Source: Gammaproteobacteria bacterium LSUCC0112 | GTDB lineage: Bacteria > Pseudomonadota > Gammaproteobacteria > Pseudomonadales > Pseudohongiellaceae | Assembly (NCBI GenBank): GCA_004535785.1 | Contig: SPIB01000002.1 | Coordinates: 17,465-74,184 of the forward strand | DNA: 56,720 bases | Reading direction: 5' to 3' | Shown here: positions 32,453 through 41,721 of the stretch, piece after piece | Position numbering within the stretch: position 1 is the stretch's first letter | Layout: every line of letters starts with the position of its first letter | Made by a program: the position numbers and the translations under genes | Notes under the pieces: model-generated | The model's database searches: none | Told to the model about the DNA's origin: nothing | The model's input: only the letters and a program-made list of their open reading frames with translations

Positions 32453-34489
32453 ATGTCAAAGACCCAGCGCGCCATTAAATTCTTCCCTCTGCATCTGCCA
32501 GTCAGCAGCATCCGCTCCAGGCTTATCGCGTTTCTGTTGTTCTTGTTACTGCCTGTGCTGGGCGCCACGTACACGTTTATCAGTGGTGAAAACGAACGAT
32601 ACACAGATCAGACCATTGACTCCTACCTTGGCATCGGCGCCGAAGTCTTTGACTTTAGCCGAACCGAGCATATCAACACGCTTTTAACGATCAGCAGTGC
32701 GCTGACCCGAGACTGGGGGTTTCGTAATGCATTCGGGGCCGCTGATGAAGCAACCATTCTCGATGCTGCCCAGAACCTGTTATCGCGCTCTTTTCAGGCT
32801 GCCGACATGATGTTGATAGCTGATATGGATGGCAAGGTTATTACTGACACGGCAGCACAAGGCTTTACCGAATTGCGGTCAAGCTGGTTAACCTTGATGG
32901 AACGCGCAGCGGCGAGCAGCGATGGTGTTGCAGAAGCTGTGCTGACAGTGAACGATATTCCGTATCAGGTCACGGTGATTCCGCTGTTTTTGCCTGCGCC
33001 GGTGGCGTGGATATTTGCAGGATTTCCGTTGGATGGCAGATTTGTTGCCAGCATTAAACAAAGTTCCGCCTCGGATGTTTCGGTCTTGCGCTTTCAGGGG
33101 CTTGACCTGTCCAATCTGACGACAAACTCATCGTCAGACATGTTGACGCAAACCGATCGTGTGACAGGGCAGGTAATTGCATCCACACTGAGTGGGGATG
33201 ATGCACGACTGACGCTTGAGGGCCTGGATCCCACACAGTTTGGTGCAACCCAACGGATTCGTTTGCAAGAAGCTGACTACGGTACTCTGGTCAGGCCACT
33301 TGCAGCTGATCCTGCCAGCGGTGAGTTGATTCTTGCGGTTATCCAGCGCTCGTATCGTGAGAATCAGGTCAATCTTGCCCAGTTACAAGACCGACTGTTT
33401 TCGTTTTCCATGCTGGTTGTCAGTATCAGTCTGTTGGCTGTGATCTGGTTGGCGCGTACCTTTACCCGACCCATCCTTGCGTTGGCCAAGCGTGTAAAAT
33501 CGATTGAGCAAGGAGATTATGCAACGGGGACCTCAACACAAGCCTTGGCTGGCGGTGATGAGTTAACACAGCTGGATCGGTCAGTGAGTGCTATGGCCCG
33601 AGGTCTTGCTGAACGAGAAAAAATCCGAGATCTGTTGGGAAAGGTTGTGTCACCGGAAATTGCTGCAGAGTTGATGGACGGTCAGATTGAGCTGGGCGGC
33701 GAAGAGCGCATTGTCAGCGTGTTGTTTGCTGATATCAGGGGGTTTACGACGCTCAGTGAAAAGCAAACACCCTCACAAACGCTGCACATGCTCAATCAGT
33801 GCTTTGAAAAAATTTGCCTGGCGATTGAATCGTGCGGTGGCGTGGTAGACAAATTTAATGGTGATGCGGTCATGGCCTTGTTTGGCGCACCGGTCTCCCA
33901 TGCCAACGATGCGGACCGTGCCATGCATGCGCTGTTGAATATTGAGCAAGCGTTGCGTGAGTTGTCTGAGAACCCTGATTCGCCAACAGCGGGACTGTCT
34001 ATCGGGCTGGGCATTCACACCGGGTTGGTGGTCGCGGGCAACATGGGGTCGCAAAACCGTATGAACTACACGGTGATTGGCGACTCTGTGAATCTGGCTT
34101 CCCGGCTGGAAAGTTTGACGCGTCTTTATGGCGTCTCCAATCTGGTCAGCGAAGCTAGCGTGAAGGCCTTGGGTAAGGATGCCGACAAATACCAGTGGCT
34201 GGAGTTGGATGTCGTGCGTGTCAAAGGCAAGCGCGAGCCCGTCAGAATTTTTTCCTTGCTTGGGCTCTCTGGCAGTTTGACGGTTGAGAAGCACGCACAG
34301 ATAGAATTGTTTCGGCAAATGCGTCAGCATTACGAGCGGGCTGAGTGGGACACCGCGCTTGCGATACTCCACACGCTCATAGTTGACGGGGATCACCCCT
34401 TGTTTAGCATGTACCAGGAAAGAATTGTGGTGTTAAAGCAGACAATACACAGCCCCTGGGACGCTGTCTTTAATCTCGAGAGTAAGTAA
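32453..34489 (+). CDS. Membrane-bound class III adenylate cyclase with extracytoplasmic sensor
   Basis: This 678-residue protein has TM1 (about 21-42), a periplasmic Cache-like sensor domain (about 45-325), TM2 (about 330-350), a HAMP linker and a C-terminal class III cyclase domain (about 410-590). Catalytic residues are all visible: metal Asp427 (LFADIRGFT), Asp471 (FNGDAVMALFG), Lys467 and Asp544 for adenine choice, Asn547 and Arg551 in VNLASRLE. It should therefore make cAMP. About 85 residues follow the catalytic domain. It is divergent from the cupredoxin-DUF3034-globin set and 12 nt upstream of the DUF1015 stub. The ligand is unknown. Confidence 0.9.
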   Translation: MSKTQRAIKFFPLHLPVSSIRSRLIAFLLFLLLPVLGATYTFISGENERYTDQTIDSYLGIGAEVFDFSRTEHINTLLTISSALTRDWGFRNAFGAADEATILDAAQNLLSRSFQAADMMLIADMDGKVITDTAAQGFTELRSSWLTLMERAAASSDGVAEAVLTVNDIPYQVTVIPLFLPAPVAWIFAGFPLDGRFVASIKQSSASDVSVLRFQGLDLSNLTTNSSSDMLTQTDRVTGQVIASTLSGDDARLTLEGLDPTQFGATQRIRLQEADYGTLVRPLAADPASGELILAVIQRSYRENQVNLAQLQDRLFSFSMLVVSISLLAVIWLARTFTRPILALAKRVKSIEQGDYATGTSTQALAGGDELTQLDRSVSAMARGLAEREKIRDLLGKVVSPEIAAELMDGQIELGGEERIVSVLFADIRGFTTLSEKQTPSQTLHMLNQCFEKICLAIESCGGVVDKFNGDAVMALFGAPVSHANDADRAMHALLNIEQALRELSENPDSPTAGLSIGLGIHTGLVVAGNMGSQNRMNYTVIGDSVNLASRLESLTRLYGVSNLVSEASVKALGKDADKYQWLELDVVRVKGKREPVRIFSLLGLSGSLTVEKHAQIELFRQMRQHYERAEWDTALAILHTLIVDGDHPLFSMYQERIVVLKQTIHSPWDAVFNLESK

Positions 34490-34501
34490 AAAGGCACGAG
34501 T

Positions 34502-34855
34502 ATGGGTTTGTACCTGGCGGGTTATTGGTACCACATGGCGGCTATCGCTGGAACCTGGTTTTTTGCGGATCCTGTCAAAGACCTTGATATCAGTATTTTG
34601 CGCGACAACATGCTAAACCCCATATTGGGCATTGAAGACTGTGCGCAGCGAGGCAAGCGCCTTGACTACATTGATGGTAACCAGAATCTTCAGGAAATCA
34701 GTGAGTTGGTGGATGTGGGCCGCTATCAGGCGGCCATCGTTTTATTTCCTCCAACGGTAAAACGCATACTGGAAATCGCTGAAATGGGCCGAACCATGCC
34801 TGAGCTGTCCTTTACCATCGATGACGGGTCCAGCCTTACAGTCAGCTTGTCATGA
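34502..34855 (+). pseudogene. DUF1015 C-terminal fragment (117 residues), possibly still expressed
   Basis: The sequence matches the C-terminal part of DUF1015 family proteins: DPVKDLDISILRDNMLNPILGIED, then KRLDYIDG, then ELVDVGRYQAAIVLFPPTVKRILEIAEMGRTMP. Full members are around 400 residues, so about three quarters are missing, and there is no room upstream because the cyclase ends 13 nt earlier. The usual continuation after MP (lysine-serine-threonine then Phe-x-Pro) is also replaced. AAGG precedes the ATG, and the stop overlaps the next gene by 4 nt, so translation may be kept for coupling. It could also be a minimal functional domain. Confidence 0.65.
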
Positions 34856-35958
34856 AGGATGTGCAACGCATTGCATTAATAAATCCTACCAAATTTCTGG
34901 GCAATTTATTGTTGACCGGTGGGCTGATTCAGCAACTGGACAGCTGGTGTGCAAGGCACAACAAGTCATTGTTGATCGTGCTTGATGAGAGTTTTACGGG
35001 GCTGTTTTCCGGTGCATTTCCCCATGCGAAACTGGTGTGGTATCCCCGCAAAGCATTGTTGCCCGGCGCCCCGCGTATGCCGGCCATACGTGCCTGGCTC
35101 GCCTGTGTCAGACAGATCAGAGCATTTCATGCTGATCTCGCGTTTACGATCGAAGAGGATTCTGTGTGCCACCGATTGACGCATTTGTCGGGTGCGCGCC
35201 ACAAAGTCAGCAGCACCATTCACCGCTATCACCTTGGTTTTGATCAGGTGCTGGATATTGCGCGCAGCCATCGGCCCTCAGGTTTCGAATCGATCTGGTA
35301 CAGCGTTCGGGATGTGTTTGACGCATTGGCTATTCCTGTCCAAGGCGCACCGTCCTACGTCCGATTGAACAGGGAGCCGCCCGACCGCCAGTTGACAACC
35401 CGACTTCAACAACACCGTATCAGTTTTAACAAACCCCTGTTGTTGATGCATGCGGGTGCCAGCAAACACTACAAACAATGGCCCGCTGAGCATTTTGCAG
35501 CACTGGCCTGTCTGGCAATTCAGGCAGGTTATCAAGTGTGTCTGATTGGGGCAGGGCAGTCGGATGCGGCCGTGAATGCATGTGTTATGTCCGCCGTTAA
35601 CGCCTCAGGACATGACAACAGAACTGATTGTGTTGATCTCGTTAATCAACTGAGTCTGCTGGAATTGGCTCGCTTGATGGTGGTCAGTAGCAAGATAGTG
35701 GGGAATGACAGCGGCCCATCGCATCTGGCGTCGGCGCTGGGACTGCCGGGTGTGGTAATCTTCGGCCCCACCGATGTGGCGATCTGGCGGCCTTTGGGCG
35801 CGGCAACGGTGACACTGTCCAATAAAAGCGTGTGTGACGCCACGTGTACACGGCATCTTTGCCGGTTAAACTATCGGTGCTTGAGCACTATCACTCCACA
35901 ATCGGTTTTCGACAACCTGGCGTTGTCTGATAAAAGGACGTACGAGACTATTTTATGA
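34852..35958 (+). CDS. Glycosyltransferase family 9 (heptosyltransferase-like)
   Basis: This 368-residue GT-B enzyme resembles ADP-heptose:LPS heptosyltransferases, which extend the lipopolysaccharide core at the inner face of the cytoplasmic membrane. The C-terminal donor site is clear: [19 protein letters not shown] and [25 protein letters not shown]. At the N-terminal acceptor site the usual Gly-Asp is Gly-Asn ([10 protein letters not shown], Asn18). A Cys-rich end ([16 protein letters not shown]) resembles sequences in other GT9 proteins. ATG overlaps the upstream stop and its own stop overlaps rfbB. The exact sugar cannot be inferred. Confidence 0.85.
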   Translation: MKDVQRIALINPTKFLGNLLLTGGLIQQLDSWCARHNKSLLIVLDESFTGLFSGAFPHAKLVWYPRKALLPGAPRMPAIRAWLACVRQIRAFHADLAFTIEEDSVCHRLTHLSGARHKVSSTIHRYHLGFDQVLDIARSHRPSGFESIWYSVRDVFDALAIPVQGAPSYVRLNREPPDRQLTTRLQQHRISFNKPLLLMHAGASKHYKQWPAEHFAALACLAIQAGYQVCLIGAGQSDAAVNACVMSAVNASGHDNRTDCVDLVNQLSLLELARLMVVSSKIVGNDSGPSHLASALGLPGVVIFGPTDVAIWRPLGAATVTLSNKSVCDATCTRHLCRLNYRCLSTITPQSVFDNLALSDKRTYETIL

Positions 35959-37034
35959 GCAGCATGCAATCCCAACAAGGTACCCGGATTTTGGTTACCG
36001 GTGGCGCCGGTTTTATTGGCTCTGCTGTGGTTCGCCACATCATTCAGCACACACAGGATCAGGTGTTGAATCTGGATAAACTCACTTACGCCGGCAACAC
36101 CGAATCCCTGGTGCAGATCAGTGACGACCCACGTTATCGCTTCGAACAGGCTGACATTTGTGATCGGGTTACACTTGATCGCATTCTGGCTGACTTCAAA
36201 CCGCAGGCCGTGATGCATCTGGCTGCAGAAAGTCACGTGGATCGCTCAATTGAAGGGCCGGCCGCGTTTATTGAAACCAATATCGTTGGGACTTATACCT
36301 TATTACAGGCGGTGCGTGCCTATTGGGAAGCCTTGCCTGGGGACGATAAACGCGCGTTTCGATTTCATCACATATCCACGGATGAAGTGTATGGAGATCT
36401 GGAAGGACCAGAAGACCTGTTCACTGAAACAACATCCTATGCACCCAGTTCGCCGTACTCCGCCAGCAAGGCCAGTTCAGATCATCTGGTGCGCGCCTGG
36501 CGACGCACGTATGGGCTGCCTTGTATCGTGACCAACTGCTCAAACAACTACGGACCTTACCACTTTCCAGAAAAGTTGATTCCACACATTATCCTCAAGG
36601 CAATTCATGGGGAACCGTTGCCGGTGTACGGTGATGGCAGGCAAATTCGTGATTGGCTGTATGTTGAGGATCATGCCCGTGCCTTGTACAAGGTTGTCAG
36701 GGAGGGGGCTGTTGGGGAAACCTACAATATTGGTGGTCACAACGAAAAACAGAACATCGATGTAGTGAAAGCGATCTGTGCCTTGCTGGATGAACTGCAT
36801 CCACAATCACCGGTGACTCCTCACGCGAATTTGATCACCTTTGTTAAAGACCGCCCCGGCCATGATCTGCGCTACGCCATTGATGCCAGCAAAATCGAGC
36901 GTGAATTGGGCTGGGTTCCGGAAGAAAGTTTTGACAGTGGTTTACGCAAGACGGTGTTGTGGTATCTGGAGAACCGTCAATGGTGGCAACGTGTGCTCAG
37001 TGGTGAATATACCCTTCAGCGTCTTGGCGCTTGA
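35955..37034 (+). CDS. rfbB: dTDP-glucose 4,6-dehydratase
   Basis: This 359-residue short-chain dehydrogenase-fold enzyme makes dTDP-4-keto-6-deoxyglucose for surface polysaccharides. It has NAD-binding [11 protein letters not shown], the catalytic [22 protein letters not shown] (Tyr-x3-Lys) and the family segment [14 protein letters not shown]. The genes for dTDP-glucose synthesis and later steps (rfbA, rfbC, rfbD) are not in the window. The ATG overlaps the glycosyltransferase stop by 4 nt, so the two are probably co-expressed. Confidence 0.92.
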   Translation: MSSMQSQQGTRILVTGGAGFIGSAVVRHIIQHTQDQVLNLDKLTYAGNTESLVQISDDPRYRFEQADICDRVTLDRILADFKPQAVMHLAAESHVDRSIEGPAAFIETNIVGTYTLLQAVRAYWEALPGDDKRAFRFHHISTDEVYGDLEGPEDLFTETTSYAPSSPYSASKASSDHLVRAWRRTYGLPCIVTNCSNNYGPYHFPEKLIPHIILKAIHGEPLPVYGDGRQIRDWLYVEDHARALYKVVREGAVGETYNIGGHNEKQNIDVVKAICALLDELHPQSPVTPHANLITFVKDRPGHDLRYAIDASKIERELGWVPEESFDSGLRKTVLWYLENRQWWQRVLSGEYTLQRLGA

Positions 37035-37076
37035 GCATTCGTGGCAGATCACAGGTAACAGACGTTCGACTTCACG

Positions 37077-37099
37077 TATAATGCCCCGCGTTGACGGGG
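37077..37099 (+). promoter_or_regulatory. TATAAT -10 box and short G+C hairpin upstream of fadB
   Basis: A perfect TATAAT lies at 37077-37082, followed by GCCCC-N8-GGGGC (37083-37100), a 5-bp hairpin that would form at the 5' end of the transcript. I see no clear -35. The 154-nt gap between rfbB and fadB holds nothing else recognisable. Confidence 0.3.
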
Positions 37100-37188
37100 C
37101 GCCGCTGAGCGTTTCAGCCAGCCAAACAGATATCAGTCCAATTTTTCCGCCAGTTCAAAGGCGCCCAGCACTCAGGAGCAGTTCAGGC

Positions 37189-39339
37189 ATGATTTATCAA
37201 GGCACCGCTATTCAGGTCAGTAAACGTCCTTCCGGTATCGCGCGACTGGTTTTTGACCTGCCCGGATCGGTGGTCAATGTGTTTAACAATCTGATGCTGC
37301 AAGAGTTATCAGACGCCATTGCGGCCGTTGCTGCCAGTGATGCACGCGGCCTGATTTGTGTCAGTGCCAAGTCCAGCTTTTTGGTGGGCGCCGATATCAA
37401 GGAGTTTACGGAAAAGTTCAAACTCAGCGAGCAGGTGTTGCTGGACTGGGCTGCGCGTACCAACGAGATTTTTAATGCAGTGGAAGATCTTGCCATCCCG
37501 ACGGTGACGGCTATCAACGGCATGGCGTTAGGCGGCGGGCTGGAAATGTGTCTGTCAACCGACTTCAGAGTGGCCAGTGATACCGCGGTACTTGGGTTTC
37601 CCGAGGTCAATCTGGGTATCTGTCCGGGGTTTGGCGGCACCGTGCGGGCACCGCGGCTGATGAGTGCGCTCAGTGCCATCGAATGGGTGCGTACAGGCAA
37701 GCAGGTTGGTGCCTATCAAGCGTTGTCTGAAGGAGCCGTTGATGCGGTGGTTGCGCCCGATATGCTGGACGATGCCGCTGAAGACATGATTGAGCAGGTT
37801 CTTCGTGGTGAGTTGGATCTTCAGGACCGACGTGCCCAAAAAACCGGCCCACTGCCAATGACAGCCGATGAAATCAAGCAGGTGTTTACCGAAGGCCTCG
37901 CCAGAACAGACAAAGCAGCAGGTTCCCATTACCCCGCAGCAGTCACCGCCGTGGATGCCATGTGGCAGGCCGCTGATCAGTCGCGCGCTGGCGCGCTGCT
38001 GCTGGAAAATAAAGCCTTTGTCACGTTAGCACGGGGCGAGGTTGCTGGAAATCTGGTGCAACTGTTTTTAAGTGAACAGTTTCTGAAAAGCCGTGCGAAA
38101 AAACTGTCCGCCGGCGCGCATCCTGTCAAACGGGCGGCTGTGATGGGCGCGGGCATTATGGGCGGCGGTATTGCGTACCAATCTGCACTGCGTGGCACAC
38201 CCATTCTGATGAAGGATATTGCTCAGCAAGGGCTGGATCTGGGTTTGTCAGAGGCAAACAAGCTGCTGGCCAAACAGCTCGAGCGTGGTCGTATGGATCA
38301 GGCGAAAGTCGACAAAGTGCTGGGCAGCATTACCCCAACGCTCAGTTATGACGGGTTTGAGCAGGTGGATATTATTGTTGAGGCGGTGGTCGAAAACCCG
38401 CGTGTCAAACAAATAGTGCTGGCCGAAGTCGAGCAATGTGTGCCGCAATCGACAGTGCTGACGTCAAATACGTCAACAATTTCAATCAGCCTGCTGGCGA
38501 GCGCGCTCAAGCGCCCTGAAAATTTCTGTGGCATGCATTTTTTTAACCCGGTGCCATTGATGCCGCTGGTTGAAGTCATCAAAGGTGAAAAAACCAGTGC
38601 GCAGGCTATTGCGACAACCGTGGCCTATGCTCAGTCGCTGGGTAAAAGTCCGATTGTGGTCAATGATTGCCCGGGCTTTTTGGTGAACCGGATTCTGTTC
38701 CCGTATTTTGGTGCGTTTTGTCAGTTGCTTCGAGATGGCGCTGATTTCCGGGTGATCGACCAGGTCATGGAACGCTTTGGCTGGCCCATGGGGCCTGCCT
38801 ATCTGCTGGATGTTGTTGGTATCGATACGGCATCTCACTGCATGAAAGTGATGGCTGACGGATTTCCGGATCGTATGCAATACGACTTCCGCACCGCCAT
38901 TGATCATCTTTACGAAGCGGGCAGTTTTGGCCAGAAGAACGGCAAGGGTTTTTACCAATACCAGTCATCGGCGGGTGGGCGACCTGCAAAGGTTTTTGAT
39001 GAGGCCATTCTGGCGTTTCTCAAACCACTGCAAGTTACTCAGGATGCAGCAGTGGAGATAAACGAAGATGCCATTCGTGAACGCATGATGATTGCATTGT
39101 GCCTTGAGGCGGTTCGTTGTCTGGAAGACGGTATTGTCAGTTCAGCCGCAGAAGTGGATATGGGTTTGTTGCTGGGGCTGGGGTATCCGCGCTTCCGGGG
39201 CGGTGCCTTGCGCTTCATCGACAACATGGGTGTGGCTGAATTCTGTGCCATGGCAGACAAGTATGCGGATCTGGGTGCTTTGTACCATCCAACTGCTGGT
39301 TTGCGCGCCATGGCCGCGTCAGGAAAATCATTTTATTAA
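37189..39339 (+). CDS. fadB: Fatty acid oxidation complex alpha subunit FadB
   Basis: FadB has enoyl-CoA hydratase and 3-hydroxyacyl-CoA dehydrogenase activities in beta-oxidation. The 716-residue protein has the N-terminal crotonase domain ([40 protein letters not shown]), then the NAD-binding [14 protein letters not shown] near residue 320 and [12 protein letters not shown] with the dehydrogenase catalytic His in MHFFNP. The start MIYQGTAI matches the FadB family, and GTG or TTG codons further upstream lie in non-homologous sequence. No fadA thiolase gene follows; ttcA does. Confidence 0.93.
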   Translation: MIYQGTAIQVSKRPSGIARLVFDLPGSVVNVFNNLMLQELSDAIAAVAASDARGLICVSAKSSFLVGADIKEFTEKFKLSEQVLLDWAARTNEIFNAVEDLAIPTVTAINGMALGGGLEMCLSTDFRVASDTAVLGFPEVNLGICPGFGGTVRAPRLMSALSAIEWVRTGKQVGAYQALSEGAVDAVVAPDMLDDAAEDMIEQVLRGELDLQDRRAQKTGPLPMTADEIKQVFTEGLARTDKAAGSHYPAAVTAVDAMWQAADQSRAGALLLENKAFVTLARGEVAGNLVQLFLSEQFLKSRAKKLSAGAHPVKRAAVMGAGIMGGGIAYQSALRGTPILMKDIAQQGLDLGLSEANKLLAKQLERGRMDQAKVDKVLGSITPTLSYDGFEQVDIIVEAVVENPRVKQIVLAEVEQCVPQSTVLTSNTSTISISLLASALKRPENFCGMHFFNPVPLMPLVEVIKGEKTSAQAIATTVAYAQSLGKSPIVVNDCPGFLVNRILFPYFGAFCQLLRDGADFRVIDQVMERFGWPMGPAYLLDVVGIDTASHCMKVMADGFPDRMQYDFRTAIDHLYEAGSFGQKNGKGFYQYQSSAGGRPAKVFDEAILAFLKPLQVTQDAAVEINEDAIRERMMIALCLEAVRCLEDGIVSSAAEVDMGLLLGLGYPRFRGGALRFIDNMGVAEFCAMADKYADLGALYHPTAGLRAMAASGKSFY

Positions 39340-39398
39340 GCGTCAGATCGTACCGCTCCGGTAGTGACAGACACAGTAAATTTTTGAGGGTGGGGAAC

Positions 39399-40262
39399 GT
39401 GCTCAACGAGTCATTTTTTAACGATGCCAGCGCGCCGGATCGCGTGTTTGAGCAAAAGCTCAATCGTAGTCGCAAGAGTCTGCGCCGTGATGTCGGTCGT
39501 GCCATTGCCGATTTTAATATGATCGAAGATGGCGATCTGGTGATGGTATGTCTGTCGGGTGGCAAAGATTCCTACACCCTGTTGGATATTCTGTTGCATT
39601 TGAAAAAACATGCGCCTATCCATTTTGATATCAAGGCAGTGAATCTGGATCAGAAGCAACCGGATTTTCCCGAACACATTCTGCCTGAGTATCTTGAGAA
39701 AATTGGTGTGGACTACCACATCATTGAGCAGGACACGTTTTCGATTGTGAAAGAAAAAACCCCGGAAGGAAAAACCTACTGTGGTTTGTGTTCCCGACTG
39801 CGTCGTGGCAACTTATACAGTTATGCCCGTCAAATCGGCGCAAATAAAATAGCCTTGGGGCACCACCGGGATGACATTGTCGAGACGCTGTTTCTGAACA
39901 TGTTTTTTGGCGGCAAACTCAAGGCGATGCCTCCCAAACTACTCAGTGATGATAAACAGAATATTGTGATCCGGCCGCTGGCCTACTGTTCAGAAAAAGA
40001 TATTGCCCGTTATGCCCGACTGCGGGGATTCCCGATAATTCCCTGTAACTTGTGTGGTACGCAGGACAATATGCAGCGCCAGGAAATCAAAGCGATGTTG
40101 CAAGGCTGGGAAAAAGTCTGGCCGGGGCGTATCGACAATATTTTTCGCAGCATCGCCCACATCGAACCATCTCAACTGGCGGATTCACGTTTGTTTCCTT
40201 TCCGTGACCTGCAGCGTGATGCCGATGCAGTGCGTCGCATCGGGGCGGTTAACGTAGCCTGA
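39399..40262 (+). CDS. ttcA: tRNA 2-thiocytidine synthetase TtcA
   Basis: TtcA thiolates cytidine 32 of several tRNAs using an iron-sulfur cluster and ATP. The 287-residue product has PP-loop [13 protein letters not shown], the Cys pair [10 protein letters not shown] and a further CNLCGTQ, as expected for the cluster ligands. I chose GTG at 39399 because GAGGG lies 8 nt upstream; TTG 39384 and GTG 39390 are alternatives. The next gene begins 21 nt later. Confidence 0.94.
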   Translation: MLNESFFNDASAPDRVFEQKLNRSRKSLRRDVGRAIADFNMIEDGDLVMVCLSGGKDSYTLLDILLHLKKHAPIHFDIKAVNLDQKQPDFPEHILPEYLEKIGVDYHIIEQDTFSIVKEKTPEGKTYCGLCSRLRRGNLYSYARQIGANKIALGHHRDDIVETLFLNMFFGGKLKAMPPKLLSDDKQNIVIRPLAYCSEKDIARYARLRGFPIIPCNLCGTQDNMQRQEIKAMLQGWEKVWPGRIDNIFRSIAHIEPSQLADSRLFPFRDLQRDADAVRRIGAVNVA

Positions 40263-40283
40263 CCGGGCGGAGTTGGGCTGATT

Positions 40284-40487
40284 ATGCAAATACCATGGGA
40301 TAGACTCAGTGCCGAGGTTCTGGACGCTGTCATAGAAGAATATGTCAGCCGGGAGGGTACTGATTATGGCCCGCATGAATACTCTATGGCCGACAAAGTA
40401 GCACAGGTGCGTTTGCAACTGCGGCACGGTGTCGCCTGGATTGATTTTGATCCCGAAACGCAGACCTGCCATTTATTACGTAAGTAA
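40284..40487 (+). CDS. yheU: YheU family (UPF0270) protein
   Basis: This 67-residue protein matches the UPF0270/YheU family: MQIPWDRLSAEVLDAVIEEYV, then SREGTDYGPHEYS and a conserved KVAQVRLQLRHGVAWIDFD. No function is established to my knowledge. It sits between two tRNA sulfur-modification genes, ttcA and tusA, in the same orientation. This hints at a link but proves nothing. Confidence 0.85.
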   Translation: MQIPWDRLSAEVLDAVIEEYVSREGTDYGPHEYSMADKVAQVRLQLRHGVAWIDFDPETQTCHLLRK

Positions 40488-40508
40488 AACCACGGGAATG
40501 ATGTGTTC

Positions 40509-40760
40509 ATGACTGAAACCGACAAGAGTAAAATCACTGCCGATGCCGAGCTTGATGCCTGTGGGTTATTTTGTCCTGAGCCGGTGATGATGCTGCATAA
40601 CATAATACGTGATGTGCAATCAGGGCAGGTTGTGGAAGTCAAAGCAACGGATCCTTCAACCACGCGCGATATTCCCAAGTTCTGTCGTTTTTTGGGTCAT
40701 GAATTGATCCATCAACACGAGGCCGACGGTATTTTTTACTACTGGTTAAAAAAGGCCTGA
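40509..40760 (+). CDS. tusA: Sulfurtransferase TusA family protein
   Basis: This 83-residue SirA/TusA-fold protein carries the conserved [17 protein letters not shown] motif; the Cys of CPEP accepts persulfide sulfur from IscS for tRNA 2-thiouridine and other sulfur pathways. ATG at 40509 is preferred to GTG at 40503. It is between yheU and an exonuclease gene, with ttcA close by, consistent with tRNA thiolation. Confidence 0.9.
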   Translation: MTETDKSKITADAELDACGLFCPEPVMMLHNIIRDVQSGQVVEVKATDPSTTRDIPKFCRFLGHELIHQHEADGIFYYWLKKA

Positions 40761-40764
40761 ATCA

Positions 40765-41721
40765 GTGCCGCCTCTTTATCTGATTGATGCATCGATCTAT
40801 ATTTTTCAGGCGCATTTTTCACCGCACTCTCAGGAATGGTCGACTCGTTCCGAAGACCGCAGTGCTTTTGTTGGATTTGCTCGTTTTCTGCTCAGGTTCC
40901 TGCGCACCAGTCAATTGCGTCACGCGGCGCCGATGGCCGTGGCGTTTGATGAGAGTCTGCAAACCGGTTTTCGTCATCGTTTGTACCCTGCCTATAAATC
41001 CAACCGTGTGTTACCCGACGATAATCTTGCCCGGCAACTAAGGGCGTGTGCGCAGTTGTGTACCGCAGTCGGTGTGCCGGCATTTGCCAGTCAGGAATAT
41101 GAGGCAGACGACATCATCGGGACACTGAGCGCACGCTGGCGAGCGCTTTCACCGCCTGAGTCTGCAACGATTGTGGTGGTCAGCAGAGACAAGGATTTAT
41201 CCCAATTGTTGCAAGGACCTGATGATCGTTTATGGGACTTTTATGGTGGTATCCGCAAAAGTCGGCAGGATATTTTTGATCACACGGGGATCTGGCCGGA
41301 ACAGTTTCCCTGTTTTATGGGTTTAACGGGCGACAGTATTGACTGTATTCCCGGGGTGCCGGGAATCGGCCCGGTAGCTGCGCGTGCGCTGTTGCAACGC
41401 TATGCAGATCTGGATTCAGTGTTGGCCAATATCGATCATGTGCCCGACCTTGACATACGCGGTGCACGTCGTTGTGCATCATTGTTGCAGACACATCAGC
41501 AACAGGCCTTGTTAAGTCGCACATTAGCGACGATTATTCAGCAGGTCCCGTCACATGAGTGTTTTGCCGACCTCGCAAAGCCCGATCTGATGCCGCGGCC
41601 GCCTGATATCCATGCATTTGAAGAATTGATGAGCAACATGGAAATACCATCGCACGAAGTGCGTCGTTTGTTGACTCAACTTGAAGCAATCGCCGCCGGG
41701 GGAGCAACACCAGATACATGA
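40765..41721 (+). CDS. Xni-like 5'-3' exonuclease / flap endonuclease
   Basis: This 318-residue protein resembles the 5' nuclease domain of DNA polymerase I and stand-alone Xni. It has LIDASIYIFQAHF (first metal Asp), YKSNR, YEADDIIGTL, VVSRDKDLSQLL and the helix-hairpin-helix PGVPGIGPVAARALL. It has about 65 residues more than E. coli Xni. The start is GTG at 40765, 4 nt after the tusA stop, and the stop overlaps the pdxB ATG by 4 nt. It likely processes flaps in replication or repair. Confidence 0.85.
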   Translation: MPPLYLIDASIYIFQAHFSPHSQEWSTRSEDRSAFVGFARFLLRFLRTSQLRHAAPMAVAFDESLQTGFRHRLYPAYKSNRVLPDDNLARQLRACAQLCTAVGVPAFASQEYEADDIIGTLSARWRALSPPESATIVVVSRDKDLSQLLQGPDDRLWDFYGGIRKSRQDIFDHTGIWPEQFPCFMGLTGDSIDCIPGVPGIGPVAARALLQRYADLDSVLANIDHVPDLDIRGARRCASLLQTHQQQALLSRTLATIIQQVPSHECFADLAKPDLMPRPPDIHAFEELMSNMEIPSHEVRRLLTQLEAIAAGGATPDT

